From a virus: a stretch of DNA of 30,176 nt. The position numbers and the translations under genes are program-made. The notes beneath the pieces are model-generated. The model had not been told where the DNA came from, ran no database searches, and saw only the letters and a program-made list of their open reading frames with translations. The DNA is taken from the IMG/VR virus record IMGVR_UViG_3300002835_000767, positions 1 through 30,176 of that record; one strand, given 5' to 3'. Positions 17,501 to 24,013 of the stretch are shown here, one piece after another. The first letter of the stretch is position 1, and each line of letters begins with the position of its first letter.

Positions 17501-17891
17501 TATAGAAATTGTCATATTCCCCAATTCGGCTAAGCAATTAAGTGAAGAACCTTTTTCGAAGGGGGACATATTTATTATGTCCGGATCGGTAAATAGAGAG
17601 AGCGATGAAGAGGGTTCTATTGTAAGATTATTTTACAATAATTCAGAAAAAATAGATTCACATATATTTTCTAGTGGAAAAGCTTTAGTATTTGATGTAG
17701 ATAAAAGTATCTCGCCCTTAACTATTCAAAAAATATATGATATAATTGAATCGTCAAAAGGTGATAAGCCTGTCTATTTACAAATAGAAGACGGTGTACA
17801 TAAGTTTATTTATAACTTTAAAAATAATACATCCGAAAAAGTTAAAAGTATTATAGAAGAAATTATTAGAATGGAGAAACAAAATGTCTAA
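14556..17891 (+). CDS. dnaE: DNA polymerase III alpha subunit (DnaE, C family)
   Basis: 1111 residues, GTG 14556 overlapping the previous stop. The N-terminal PHP domain (about 1-280) keeps its metal ligands: LHNHTVYSMLDG (7-18), TDHGN and SGDCHYVHQHDARAHD, so it may proofread, as in mycobacterial DnaE1. The palm carries PDIDLDFDDRH (Asp near 405 and 407) and LLKIDFLG (Asp near 561), matching E. coli Asp401/403/555. RQTGIHAAGI and YRPGPMGSG are further C-family signatures. An OB fold follows at about 945-1010 (VRVGGIVTDVKTI). Length is near the bacterial 1160. A bacterial-type replicative polymerase is notable for a phage paired with an AEP primase. Confidence 0.96.
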   Translation: MKNWTNLHNHTVYSMLDGHGRIEQYLDRAQSLGMKGLATTDHGNIHSWLDFYDAGVATGVKPILGSEFYQARKTRFDKDPEERSGPAKNEWEQRGPYHITILAKNNAGYNNIIKMSSKSFLEGYYVKPRVDHDLISEHSDGIIVLSGCLNGEVSQALLRDDFNYALASAKKMQDIVGKENYFIEIQDHGLSEQRKVFNQLIEIASIIGAKVVPSGDCHYVHQHDARAHDIMLCVATNANVNTPNRFSFSGDEFYLQSYDDMERRFNSEWLKNTMDVCDMVDVNLNFGNIYFPNFPIPTNESSIDYFERLAWSGLKERYGDPLPQHIVDRALYEMRVVKDMGFPEYFLVVSDLVNWAKDNNIRVGWGRGSAAGSILSYAFKITNLDPIKFGLMFERFLVEGRKSMPDIDLDFDDRHRDEVIDYARSKYGSDHVAHICTFNRSGARQSIRDAARALGHDFTTGDSVAKLVPPPILGVSKSLSECMDVEDFNQLYNKDSTAKNIIDAAFGLEGLVRQTGIHAAGIVISREALTEYLPVMKKGVDNPLVTQWDMGRVEQCGLLKIDFLGLRNLGVIDSCIKLVLKHRGIDVDIDSIPLDDSKTYDELCKGNCAGVFQLESSGMRQLMMQLQPRNVEDIMALISLYRPGPMGSGMDKEYIDRKHGRSKVKYEHEKLEKVLAPSLGIMLYQEDVLGVARELAGFTSAEADDLRKVIGKKLMDKIASIRSKFVEGCQKTSGLSESLSNKIFSDIEYFGGYGFNRAHAASYAMISYVTAYLKSNYTVEYMAALMSSVVGNKEKQSFYLADCRKLGINVLPPSVNYSGIDFEVDGDSAIVFGLSAINGIGVSIADAIVNARDLSLPYTSVYDFFRRCDPSTLKKTTLEHLASAGAFDELFDYRDDLEINRIQEIELLEKEKEELGMYVTDHPVNGIWDILSKKIDYEIIDLAEVATGTPVRVGGIVTDVKTIITKKGTKMYKVLLEDISSDIEIVIFPNSAKQLSEEPFSKGDIFIMSGSVNRESDEEGSIVRLFYNNSEKIDSHIFSSGKALVFDVDKSISPLTIQKIYDIIESSKGDKPVYLQIEDGVHKFIYNFKNNTSEKVKSIIEEIIRMEKQNV

Positions 17892-18249
17892 CGCAAACCC
17901 GTCAGTAAATCCAACTGATAAATGGTGTTGGGTTTTTTGTCCGTCCTGCAATAGGTGCCAGGACAAAGGGCGATATACAAAGTGTAACGGATGCAGCGGG
18001 CGCTACGATCCGCAGCTAAAAGTCAGTGCTGACAATGATGATTTTTGCGACTGTAAAAATGGAGTACTGAGATGGAAGACTCAGCAAGGTCGTTTAATAA
18101 CTACCAAGTTTAAGACGAATCCATTTAAGGGTCAAGTGAAATATGAAAAAGTCACAGAGGATGAACGAGACTGGGACTCTTACGTTAAAGATATGAGAGA
18201 AAAATTAGATAATCCAAATTGGAATCCAATAGGTATTTACGAGGAGTAA
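17884..18249 (+). CDS. cysteine-rich zinc-binding protein
   Basis: 121 residues, ATG 17884 overlapping the end of dnaE by eight bases, with GGAG upstream. Eight or more Cys occur in the first 60 residues (CPSCNRC, KCNGCSG, FCDCKNG), like the CxxCxGxG units of DnaJ-type or ribbon zinc fingers. The second half is charged and without motif. Its overlap with dnaE suggests a replication-linked role, perhaps protein or DNA contact, but this is inference. Confidence 0.68.
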   Translation: MSNANPSVNPTDKWCWVFCPSCNRCQDKGRYTKCNGCSGRYDPQLKVSADNDDFCDCKNGVLRWKTQQGRLITTKFKTNPFKGQVKYEKVTEDERDWDSYVKDMREKLDNPNWNPIGIYEE

Positions 18250-18251
18250 AA

Positions 18252-18482
18252 ATGTTAGAAAATTTCCCTGCAACGGTAGAAAAAGGTAATATTAAATTAA
18301 CTGAGTATACTGATTCTACGTATAATTATGACGATAAGTTATTCTTGCAATGCACCTGTGTTGGTTTTTATTTAACACAGAAAGAACTTAAGGATCTGTA
18401 CACAGTAGTAAGTTACTACTTGAATGCAGAAGAGCTTACAGAGGTCAAGGTATCCATAGGAGGCGAACATGTGGCCCTATGA
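18252..18482 (+). CDS. hypothetical protein
   Basis: 76 residues from ATG 18252, preceded by GAGGAG. It is a small alpha/beta-looking protein with two Cys (LQCTCVGFYLT) and a helix (KELKDLYTVVSYYL). No family recognised. The end overlaps the next small gene by 14 bases. Confidence 0.65.
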   Translation: MLENFPATVEKGNIKLTEYTDSTYNYDDKLFLQCTCVGFYLTQKELKDLYTVVSYYLNAEELTEVKVSIGGEHVAL

Positions 18483-18636
18483 AGAAGATGATCATATGGA
18501 ATTAGGTGAAACTGGTTGGGTAGCAATTGGCGAGGGTGTTTATATGAATAAACTCAACAATCATACTATGGATGAAATCGGAAGAGAATTCGATGAAAAT
18601 GGTCGATTAATATACGATCCCAATGAAGAGAAGTAG
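18469..18636 (+). CDS. small acidic hypothetical protein
   Basis: 55 residues, ATG 18469 with a strong AGGAGG six bases upstream. Acidic and Trp-containing (MWPYEEDDHMELGETGWVAI), no Cys, no membrane span. Strong ribosome-binding site and tight spacing to both neighbours support it. Function unknown. Confidence 0.6.
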   Translation: MWPYEEDDHMELGETGWVAIGEGVYMNKLNNHTMDEIGREFDENGRLIYDPNEEK

Positions 18637-18644
18637 GAATATTT

Positions 18645-19445
18645 TTGAGTTCTATATTGATTAAAAATTATGATAGTTTAAACGACTTACAAAAATTAGG
18701 AGTAGTTGACTTTTCCTATTCAAGAATAGACACCTATACACAATGCGCAGCCAAGTATTTTTATTCCTATATCCTTAAGGAGCCTAGGCAATTTAATCCG
18801 CCAGCCGTACTTGGTAATATAGTTCACTCTGTTTTGGAAAATATTTTAGATAATGAAAAAACATTAGATATAACAGATCTTAGAAATGAATACGAAAAGA
18901 ATATCCCTATTTGGGACCCTGATAATTTAATTTCTTCAGAGCTATTATCAGTCGGATCAGTAATCATAGATGAATTCTATGATCAACATGTTGACAAGAA
19001 GCTAAATATCTATGAAAAAGAAATGAGCTTTAATTTTATTATTGGAATATATAGGATCATAGGTTTTATAGATAGGGTAGATCTTATCGGAGATAGAGTT
19101 CACATTACCGACTATAAGACTGGTAAATGGGAAGCTACTCAAAAGGACATTCATAATAATCTTCAATTGGGTATATATGCGCTGGCAATGCACAACATCT
19201 TTCCTGAAAAAGAAGTATATGCAGAGCTATATTACCTAAGATCCGGAAAGAAAAAAGGTCATCTATTTTCTTTAGATGATATAGAAAATGTAAAAGTTAG
19301 AATATTAAAAGCCATTAATAGCATAATCGCAGACACCAACTTCCTGCCAACCGCCAACACAAGAATATGTAGCTATTGCGACCACGCAAAGAGCGAAGCT
19401 TGTGGAACTGGCGTCTTTAGAAATAAAAAGAATAACTTTAGATAA
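18645..19445 (+). CDS. RecB/Cas4-like PD-(D/E)XK exonuclease with Fe-S cluster
   Basis: 266 residues, TTG start at 18645 (AGGA six bases upstream; no ATG for over 100 codons). All RecB/Cas4-family motifs are present: SRIDTYTQCAAKYFYSY (26-42), GNIVHSVLE with His61, GFIDRVD with Asp143, the catalytic DYKTGK (Asp156, Lys158), QLGIYALA with Gln174. Cys34 plus Cys242, Cys245 and Cys253 would hold a 4Fe-4S cluster, as in Cas4 and AddB. No cas genes or repeats are near, so it is a phage replication or recombination nuclease acting on DNA ends. It closes the replication operon at a bidirectional terminator and is the intact counterpart of the protein at 11551-12327. Confidence 0.88.
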   Translation: MSSILIKNYDSLNDLQKLGVVDFSYSRIDTYTQCAAKYFYSYILKEPRQFNPPAVLGNIVHSVLENILDNEKTLDITDLRNEYEKNIPIWDPDNLISSELLSVGSVIIDEFYDQHVDKKLNIYEKEMSFNFIIGIYRIIGFIDRVDLIGDRVHITDYKTGKWEATQKDIHNNLQLGIYALAMHNIFPEKEVYAELYYLRSGKKKGHLFSLDDIENVKVRILKAINSIIADTNFLPTANTRICSYCDHAKSEACGTGVFRNKKNNFR

Positions 19446-19490
19446 AAGAAAAGGGGCCGAATAATCGGCCCCAGATCTTTTTATTTTAAA
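19446..19490. terminator. bidirectional terminator
   Basis: Perfect 8-bp stem (GGGGCCGA 19453-19460, TCGGCCCC 19465-19472) with a four-base loop, an A-rich tract before it and a T-rich tract after it. It lies between the converging plus-strand nuclease gene and the minus-strand gene and can stop both. Confidence 0.92.
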
Positions 19491-19496
19491 TACTGA

Positions 19497-19673
19497 TCAG
19501 AAGTCAGTAACTGGATTTTCTTCAGCTGACAACCAAAGGTTGAAATCTTCGAATTCAGTAACCATCTTGACTGCGGTTCCATGATTGAATCCCAAAGTTG
19601 AGGTTAAGTCTTCAATGATTTCTTCATTGATGTTCTGATTGATACTGTTGATGATTGTTGTTAGTTTGTTCAT
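19497..19673 (-). CDS. small hypothetical protein, the only minus-strand gene
   Basis: 58 residues; start chosen at the ATG ending at 19673, seven bases after a good -10 box. Longer frames (to 19721) would run into the promoter and operator. The protein is helical and acidic (NEEIIEDLTSTLGFNHGTAV is a likely helix-turn-helix-size region) and ends in a Trp- and Glu-containing tail. It is flanked by the bidirectional terminator and by a divergent promoter region with an inverted repeat, the usual setting of a small regulator. No known regulator family can be named; the regulatory role is inferred from context. Confidence 0.65.
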   Translation of the reverse strand: MNKLTTIINSINQNINEEIIEDLTSTLGFNHGTAVKMVTEFEDFNLWLSAEENPVTDF

Positions 19674-19680
19674 GATGGTC

Positions 19681-19709
19681 AGTATATCTCTTCCTGTTTG
19701 TATTTGCAA
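19681..19709 (-). promoter_or_regulatory. promoter of the minus-strand gene
   Basis: Read on the minus strand: -35 TTGCAA (19709-19704), 17-base spacer, -10 TATACT (19686-19681). The ATG begins seven bases after the -10, so the message would be leaderless or nearly so. The -35 sits inside the left arm of the inverted repeat. Confidence 0.6.
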
Positions 19710-19724
19710 CACAAAGTGCAAATA
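19701..19724. repeat. perfect inverted repeat, likely operator
   Basis: TATTTGCA (19701-19708), eight-base spacer, TGCAAATA (19717-19724). It covers the -35 of the minus-strand promoter and ends three bases before the -35 of the plus-strand promoter, so a bound dimer could control both. The arms plus spacer give a two-turn site suited to a dimeric repressor. Confidence 0.65.
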
Positions 19725-19726
19725 TT

Positions 19727-19755
19727 TTGCTTTTTTTATTTTTATGGTGTATAAT
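19727..19755 (+). promoter_or_regulatory. promoter of the nuclease-sigma operon
   Basis: -35 TTGCTT (19727-19732), 17-base spacer, -10 TATAAT (19750-19755). Start of transcription would be near 19762, leaving a leader of about 30 bases with GAAGGA before ATG 19793. This is the best sigma-70-type promoter in the window. Confidence 0.75.
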
Positions 19756-19792
19756 TTATATCACCACATGTTTACCCTATGAAGGATATCGA

Positions 19793-20359
19793 ATGAACAT
19801 AGAAGTTGTCAAGCCGGAAGACTTTTTTTTGGAAAAATCTTCCTTCAAGAAGCATCCCAATCTTAATAACATTAGAAATAAATCAATCAATTCTGAGGTC
19901 ATAGAAAATGATGGAGTCATTGCTCGGAAGAAGGGCAACGCTTACCAGTATACAAGGACCGGATACAGGAAAGATATTGAGCTAAATGTCAGGTCTAGCT
20001 GGGAAGCTAACTTTGTTAGAGTTTTAAATATTTACAAAATAGATTTTAAGTTTGAGCCAACTGTATTTCCATTCCCAATTAAAAGAGGAACCCGAGCCTA
20101 TACTCCTGATTTCTTTTTAACAAGAAATAATGAGTGGATAGAGATTAAAGGGTATCTTGATGATAAAAGTAAAATAAAACTAAAAAGATTCAAAAGATAT
20201 TATCCTGATGAATTTGCAAATTTAACATGTGTGATAAGCAAATATTCAAACGAAGCTAAAAATTTCATGGCAGAAATAGAAGTTTCTAAAATAGTCTTCT
20301 ATGAAGATATAAGAGATTATTATAGCCAATATATTATAAATTGGGAAGGAAAAAAATGA
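19793..20359 (+). CDS. PD-(D/E)XK nuclease (TnsA/phage endonuclease-like)
   Basis: 188 residues, ATG 19793 with GAAGGA upstream; longer starts would lie inside the promoter. The nuclease core is clear: RSSWEANFVRVL (68-79, Glu71), FKFEPTVFPFP, YTPDFF with Asp106, and WIEIKGY with Glu117 and Lys119. The domain pattern resembles the TnsA N-terminal and related phage endonuclease families that cut branched or specific DNA. It is the first gene behind the divergent switch and overlaps the sigma factor gene by four bases (ATGA). Possible roles are resolvase, DNA-end processing or attack on host DNA; the sequence does not decide. Confidence 0.8.
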   Translation: MNIEVVKPEDFFLEKSSFKKHPNLNNIRNKSINSEVIENDGVIARKKGNAYQYTRTGYRKDIELNVRSSWEANFVRVLNIYKIDFKFEPTVFPFPIKRGTRAYTPDFFLTRNNEWIEIKGYLDDKSKIKLKRFKRYYPDEFANLTCVISKYSNEAKNFMAEIEVSKIVFYEDIRDYYSQYIINWEGKK

Positions 20360-21216
20360 CGAGCTACAAAGAACAATACTACTCCTTAGCAGAGCAGGAA
20401 ATGCAAGACCTAATATCCAAAACAAAAAAGGGATCATCAAAAGCTCAAGAAGAGTTATTAAAAGTATTTAGCAACTTCTTGACCAAGTATGTATCATTAT
20501 TGTACTATGGGAAATTTAATTTAAACGACTATGACATCAGGAGATTTATCTCTCTTTTCATAAAGGATCCATCAACGCGCTTTGCCCTAATGAAAAATAA
20601 AATGAATAGTCATAATCTAAAGGTTATTAATGAGTGCATGAGGGGAATTCATTATATGACAAAAAGATATGGAGACGAAGAGGATATCAGGCAGACCGTC
20701 TATATGACATTCTTTCAATGCATATACAGATATGAAAGAAAGGATTCTGCCAAAGGGCCGATTCCATTTAGTGGATTTTTATATAGTTATTTTTTCTACC
20801 TGCTAAAGAAAAACGTAGACACATTCTTAATAGATCAGTTAGGTAGAAAAACATTCCCACTCTTAGACGACGACGCAACAAATGACGAAGGGGATGAAAA
20901 CTTTGTTATTGGCTTTAAGGCTGACCCAATTGAGCACAGCATGGAAGAGCTCTTGGCTACCGATTCAATTGATGAATTTTGGGTTCTAGGCGACAAAGCA
21001 CAGCCCCCCTTTGATAGACTGTCTGTGCAGGAAAGGCAGCTACTAAAGTGGAGATACGCTGATCTGAAAAGATCTAGTCAAATATCACTCATCATTAATG
21101 AGCATCCAAATACTGTAAGAGAACACATAAATAAAATAAAGCAAAAAGTAAAAGAAATAATGAAAGAAGAAAACATGGAAGAACTTTTCTTCCTATTCAA
21201 AACGGAGACGGAATGA
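20356..21216 (+). CDS. phage RNA polymerase sigma factor
   Basis: 286 residues, ATG 20356 with GGAAGG upstream. Residues about 105-160 look like sigma region 2 (DEEDIRQTVYMTFFQCIYRY, then SGFLYSYFFYLLKK), and about 222-270 like region 4: SVQERQLLKWRYADLKR, then a helix-turn-helix NEHPNTVREHINKIKQKV. An acidic linker lies between. It should direct host core polymerase to phage promoters, probably late ones. It is the second gene of the switch-controlled operon. Sequence is divergent from housekeeping sigma, as usual for phage factors. Confidence 0.78.
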   Translation: MTSYKEQYYSLAEQEMQDLISKTKKGSSKAQEELLKVFSNFLTKYVSLLYYGKFNLNDYDIRRFISLFIKDPSTRFALMKNKMNSHNLKVINECMRGIHYMTKRYGDEEDIRQTVYMTFFQCIYRYERKDSAKGPIPFSGFLYSYFFYLLKKNVDTFLIDQLGRKTFPLLDDDATNDEGDENFVIGFKADPIEHSMEELLATDSIDEFWVLGDKAQPPFDRLSVQERQLLKWRYADLKRSSQISLIINEHPNTVREHINKIKQKVKEIMKEENMEELFFLFKTETE

Positions 21217-21728
21217 ATTCATACTCTTTAGAAAAATTACAGGAACTTCTTGAAAACTTTCTTGGTCCTCAACTAAAAGAAGTTATAGACGCGTACACTA
21301 ATAACGATAACAATTACAGATACTTTATTGAAATACCAGAAACAGACATTGTAGATCTTGGTATAGAAAAAATAGCATCCCTGGTTGCCAGAACCTCCAA
21401 CGTCTATGGTCGCTCCGCACGCTTCGCCGGGATAGCTAGAGCACAGTACAAGATACTAGAAGGCAAATATAAAAAGATATATAAGTCCAATAGAGTTGGA
21501 AAAAATGAAGCTGAGCGTGAAGCTGCTGCCATGGACGCAGCAGAGGACGAGTACTTTGCCCTAGTTACTTGCGAAGCTATTGTTTCCCTGGCCGAAGCAA
21601 TGGAAGCCTCTGCTAGAATAGCATCTGAGTCCGCTAGAAAAATAATGGACAAAGTCCAGTCAATGCAAATAGCAGCATATAGGGAAGACAAAGGATCTTA
21701 TTTGGATTCAGATTTTAGCACCTACTAA
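21213..21728 (+). CDS. helical protein of unknown function
   Basis: 171 residues, start in ATGA overlap with the sigma gene. Apart from a short acidic N-terminal part it is almost all helix, with Ala/Glu/Arg-rich heptad-like stretches (NEAEREAAAMDAAEDEYFAL; EAMEASARIASESARKI). This pattern fits a coiled-coil oligomer. I considered a UvsY-like recombination mediator because of size and helix content, but found no shared motif. Position after the sigma factor suggests an early or middle DNA-metabolism or regulatory role. Confidence 0.7.
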   Translation: MNSYSLEKLQELLENFLGPQLKEVIDAYTNNDNNYRYFIEIPETDIVDLGIEKIASLVARTSNVYGRSARFAGIARAQYKILEGKYKKIYKSNRVGKNEAEREAAAMDAAEDEYFALVTCEAIVSLAEAMEASARIASESARKIMDKVQSMQIAAYREDKGSYLDSDFSTY

Positions 21729-21746
21729 AAGTTAAAAGGATATTAT

Positions 21747-21968
21747 ATGTTTATCGGTTACTATAAGAGTGTCAATTCTTCTAAGGAATTTTATTCCACT
21801 AAAAGAGAAGATCTAAATTTCCCCATGCAAGTCGAGTACAAGGGGGATAGATATCTTCTTGGAAAGACTATTCAGGTTACTCTAAGCGGAGAGAAGAACC
21901 TCAAAGAAACTGCCTCTAGGCACGGGATAGAATGCGACGTTAAGATAGATCCAAACACCATCAGCTAA
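21747..21968 (+). CDS. hypothetical protein
   Basis: 73 residues, ATG 21747 after AAAAGGA. Small, strand-rich, with FIGYYKSVNSSKEFYS at the start and no Cys cluster. Not recognised. About 36 bases separate it from the RNase H gene. Confidence 0.6.
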   Translation: MFIGYYKSVNSSKEFYSTKREDLNFPMQVEYKGDRYLLGKTIQVTLSGEKNLKETASRHGIECDVKIDPNTIS

Positions 21969-22004
21969 GTAAGTATTATTAATAAAAGATTGGTGTTTAA
22001 TATC

Positions 22005-22439
22005 ATGAACATAGAAGTATTTTGCGATGGCGCATCTAGAGGACAAGGGCAAAAAAAGTTTGGTGAAGCAGCTTGTTCTGCTGTGGTCTATAAGAATAGA
22101 AAAAAGATTGCACAATTTGCTAGAGGATTAGGTCCCAGGACCAATAACGAAGCAGAATACGAAGCCGTAATAGCCGGACTATTGATATGCTCAATGGCAG
22201 ACTTGGTGGATCCGATAATATATACAGACTCTGCCGTTGTGGCAAACCAGGTCAATGGTAGATGGAAGTGCAAAAACGATGCGCTCATACCACTATTAAT
22301 GACCATTGAAGAAATAAGAGATGAATTTAATTTTAGGGTAGTACAGGTCAAAAGATCTTTTGTGTGGGAGCCTGACGCTCTAGCAAACGCATTTTTAAAT
22401 GGATTAGAGATAAGAAAAGAACACATTAGTAGATCCTAA
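22005..22439 (+). CDS. ribonuclease H-like protein (RVT_3 type)
   Basis: 144 residues from ATG 22005; an in-frame TTG at 21990 is the alternative, and neither has a strong ribosome-binding site. It should cut RNA in RNA-DNA hybrids, for example removing primers. The four acidic residues are in place: Asp8 (FCDGASRG), Glu51 (TNNEAEYEAVIAGL), Asp75 (YTDSAVVANQVNG) and Asp124 (WEPDALANAF). WKCKND (87-92) is another typical motif. Length matches single-domain RNase HI. It follows the switch operon and precedes a promoter. Confidence 0.88.
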   Translation: MNIEVFCDGASRGQGQKKFGEAACSAVVYKNRKKIAQFARGLGPRTNNEAEYEAVIAGLLICSMADLVDPIIYTDSAVVANQVNGRWKCKNDALIPLLMTIEEIRDEFNFRVVQVKRSFVWEPDALANAFLNGLEIRKEHISRS

Positions 22440-22440
22440 G

Positions 22441-22449
22441 TGCTATAAT
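22441..22449 (+). promoter_or_regulatory. extended -10 promoter of the dNMP kinase gene
   Basis: TGCTATAAT, identical to the site at 718-726. Only six bases separate it from ATG 22456, and no purine-rich ribosome-binding site lies between, so the transcript would be leaderless. Confidence 0.5.
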
Positions 22450-22455
22450 GTACGT

Positions 22456-23241
22456 ATGAATAAAAAATATTACAAAGATTACCCTATAGTTATTGGCCTA
22501 GCTGGCAAAGCTGCCACTGGAAAAACTTCAGTAGCAGAAAAAATTGTGCCAAAAGCTCAAATAAATAGCGTTAGCAACCACATAGTCTGGGATCATATCT
22601 TTTTTGCTCTCCCGTTATATGAGTTAGCTTCAGTAAAAAAGAATACACTTGGTATCCGCCAAAAGGATAGACAACTTTTTTCTATACACGAAATTGTTTA
22701 TGATATCTTTGGATCCAATGCCATTGGTTCCATCCCTTCATATGAGGCTTTCACAAAGCTAGTCAATGATATATACGAACTTCCGATAGAGGAAGAGGGG
22801 ATCAAGCCGAGAACATTCCTACAGAAGGCTGGAGACCTATGCCGTCAGCATGATGAGCAATGCTTCGCTAAGTGGGGCGTGTTAAAGTCAAATAGAATAT
22901 ATAGGGAGTACATGAAAAGTCCCGAGTATGTAGATAACGATAATCCCTTGTGTGTTATAATATCGGATGTTAGATTTGAGAACGAGGCAAAGTCTATACT
23001 CAAGCAACCAAATGGCATGATAATATGCTACGAGGCTTCTGAGGATATTAGGGAGGAACGAATGATGAAAAGAGACGGATATAAAATGACATCTGCTCAA
23101 ATGAATCATAAATCCGAACAAGAGATAGACCTAGTCAAGGACATGGCATCAGCTATTATCAATACTGATAACCTAACAATAGAAGAGCAAACCGCAGAAA
23201 CAATTAAGATTGTACAATCCCTTACGGACGTATATGCCTAA
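22456..23241 (+). CDS. deoxynucleoside monophosphate kinase
   Basis: 261 residues. It phosphorylates dNMPs to dNDPs with ATP. The P-loop GLAGKAATGKTS (14-25) and the ISDVRFENEA block (about 170-179) are the marks of phage dNMP kinases related to T4 gp1, and NHKSEQEID near 215 is the usual later motif. KPRTFLQKAGDLCR is another conserved patch. With dCMP deaminase and ThyX it completes the road from dCMP to dTDP, although it lies 18 kb away from them. The start has no ribosome-binding site and appears to be leaderless. The end overlaps the next gene by eight bases. Confidence 0.87.
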   Translation: MNKKYYKDYPIVIGLAGKAATGKTSVAEKIVPKAQINSVSNHIVWDHIFFALPLYELASVKKNTLGIRQKDRQLFSIHEIVYDIFGSNAIGSIPSYEAFTKLVNDIYELPIEEEGIKPRTFLQKAGDLCRQHDEQCFAKWGVLKSNRIYREYMKSPEYVDNDNPLCVIISDVRFENEAKSILKQPNGMIICYEASEDIREERMMKRDGYKMTSAQMNHKSEQEIDLVKDMASAIINTDNLTIEEQTAETIKIVQSLTDVYA

Positions 23242-23554
23242 GATAACAAAAACAGCAATGGAGCAGTCAATTGACTCTCCCATAGACCAGGTGGTGAATA
23301 TTTTGAGTTCAGAAATATCTATTTCAACTAATCCAGTATTTATATGTGGAGTAAATAGAAAGATTAATATTGGTAATTTTGAAAACATAGACGTCTATGC
23401 TGGAATTACCTTGCCCTTAAATGATGTTTCCTTGGAAGATAAAGATAAACTAACTGAGATCATAGAAGCTGCAGCTTCTTATGGCTTTTCAATTGTCTCA
23501 AAAGAGACTGGCGAAAGATATCAGTTAATCAAAGAATCTCAACAAGGTAAATAA
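23234..23554 (+). CDS. hypothetical protein
   Basis: 106 residues from ATG 23234 (an in-frame upstream start at 23210 is less likely). It has an alpha/beta pattern (NPVFICGVNRKINIGNFENI, then DVYAGITLPL) and a final helix. No known motif. The overlap with the kinase gene suggests coupled translation. Confidence 0.6.
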   Translation: MPKITKTAMEQSIDSPIDQVVNILSSEISISTNPVFICGVNRKINIGNFENIDVYAGITLPLNDVSLEDKDKLTEIIEAAASYGFSIVSKETGERYQLIKESQQGK

Positions 23555-23595
23555 TAAATAAAAGTTAGCTAACATACCAAAAAAGGACAAAAACA

Positions 23596-23922
23596 ATGAT
23601 AAAACTAATTAAAAAAATAGCAAGAAAAATACTATTTAAAAAGTCACCTGCAAAACTTGGTGGATATGATTTAGATGACAAAGCCAATGTCAAGGAAGAT
23701 AAGCCGATTATATGGACAACTCCTACTACCTCGGTGAATTCTAAGGCTGCAGACATTAAGATCACACCCAGTGACCCATCTAAGGCATCCCCAGTTGCTA
23801 AGGCTGCGCCTTCAGTGGATAAAGTACCACAAAAGAAAAAGGCCGGAAGACCAAAGGGTGGGTCAACATCTAGCAAGAGCAACGCTCAAGTCCCTAAGAA
23901 GTCTCCACCAAATAAAAAGTAA
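23596..23922 (+). CDS. basic AT-hook-like, low-complexity protein
   Basis: 108 residues after AAAGGAC. An amphipathic Lys-rich start (MIKLIKKIARKILFKK) leads into a Pro/Ser/Ala/Lys-rich disordered region and an AT-hook core KKKAGRPKGG (about 84-93), then a tail of Lys and Pro. It resembles histone H1-like or DNA-binding tails and should bind AT-rich DNA. A terminator follows. A role in DNA compaction or transcription is inferred. Confidence 0.65.
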   Translation: MIKLIKKIARKILFKKSPAKLGGYDLDDKANVKEDKPIIWTTPTTSVNSKAADIKITPSDPSKASPVAKAAPSVDKVPQKKKAGRPKGGSTSSKSNAQVPKKSPPNKK

Positions 23923-23940
23923 TATATTACAAACAAAATT

Positions 23941-23963
23941 GAGAGGCGCTGCCTCTCTTTTTT
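23941..23963 (+). terminator. rho-independent terminator
   Basis: Perfect 7-bp stem GAGAGGC / GCCTCTC with a three-base loop, followed by six T. It ends the operon with the AT-hook-like protein. Confidence 0.9.
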
Positions 23964-23973
23964 GCTATATGGG

Positions 23974-23982
23974 ATTACTATA
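23974..23982 (+). promoter_or_regulatory. candidate phage promoter motif ATTACTATA
   Basis: This nonamer lies just after a terminator and 40 bases before ATG 24014. The same nonamer recurs at 25191-25199 in the same setting. Possibly the target of the phage sigma factor; weak evidence. Confidence 0.3.
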
Positions 23983-24013
23983 CATATTACACTATTATAC
24001 AAGGTAGGTCATC

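Noticed and set aside
18645-19445. Cas4-like nuclease as a sign of a CRISPR system.
   Set aside because: No repeat array or other cas gene is present; such nucleases are common in phages.
20211-20222. Palindrome AATTTGCAAATT, similar to the operator arms.
   Set aside because: It lies inside the nuclease gene and lacks the 8-base spacer; it was kept only as a hint that TTTGCA half-sites should be searched.
21213-21728. UvsY recombination mediator.
   Set aside because: Only size and helix content agree; no shared motif is visible.
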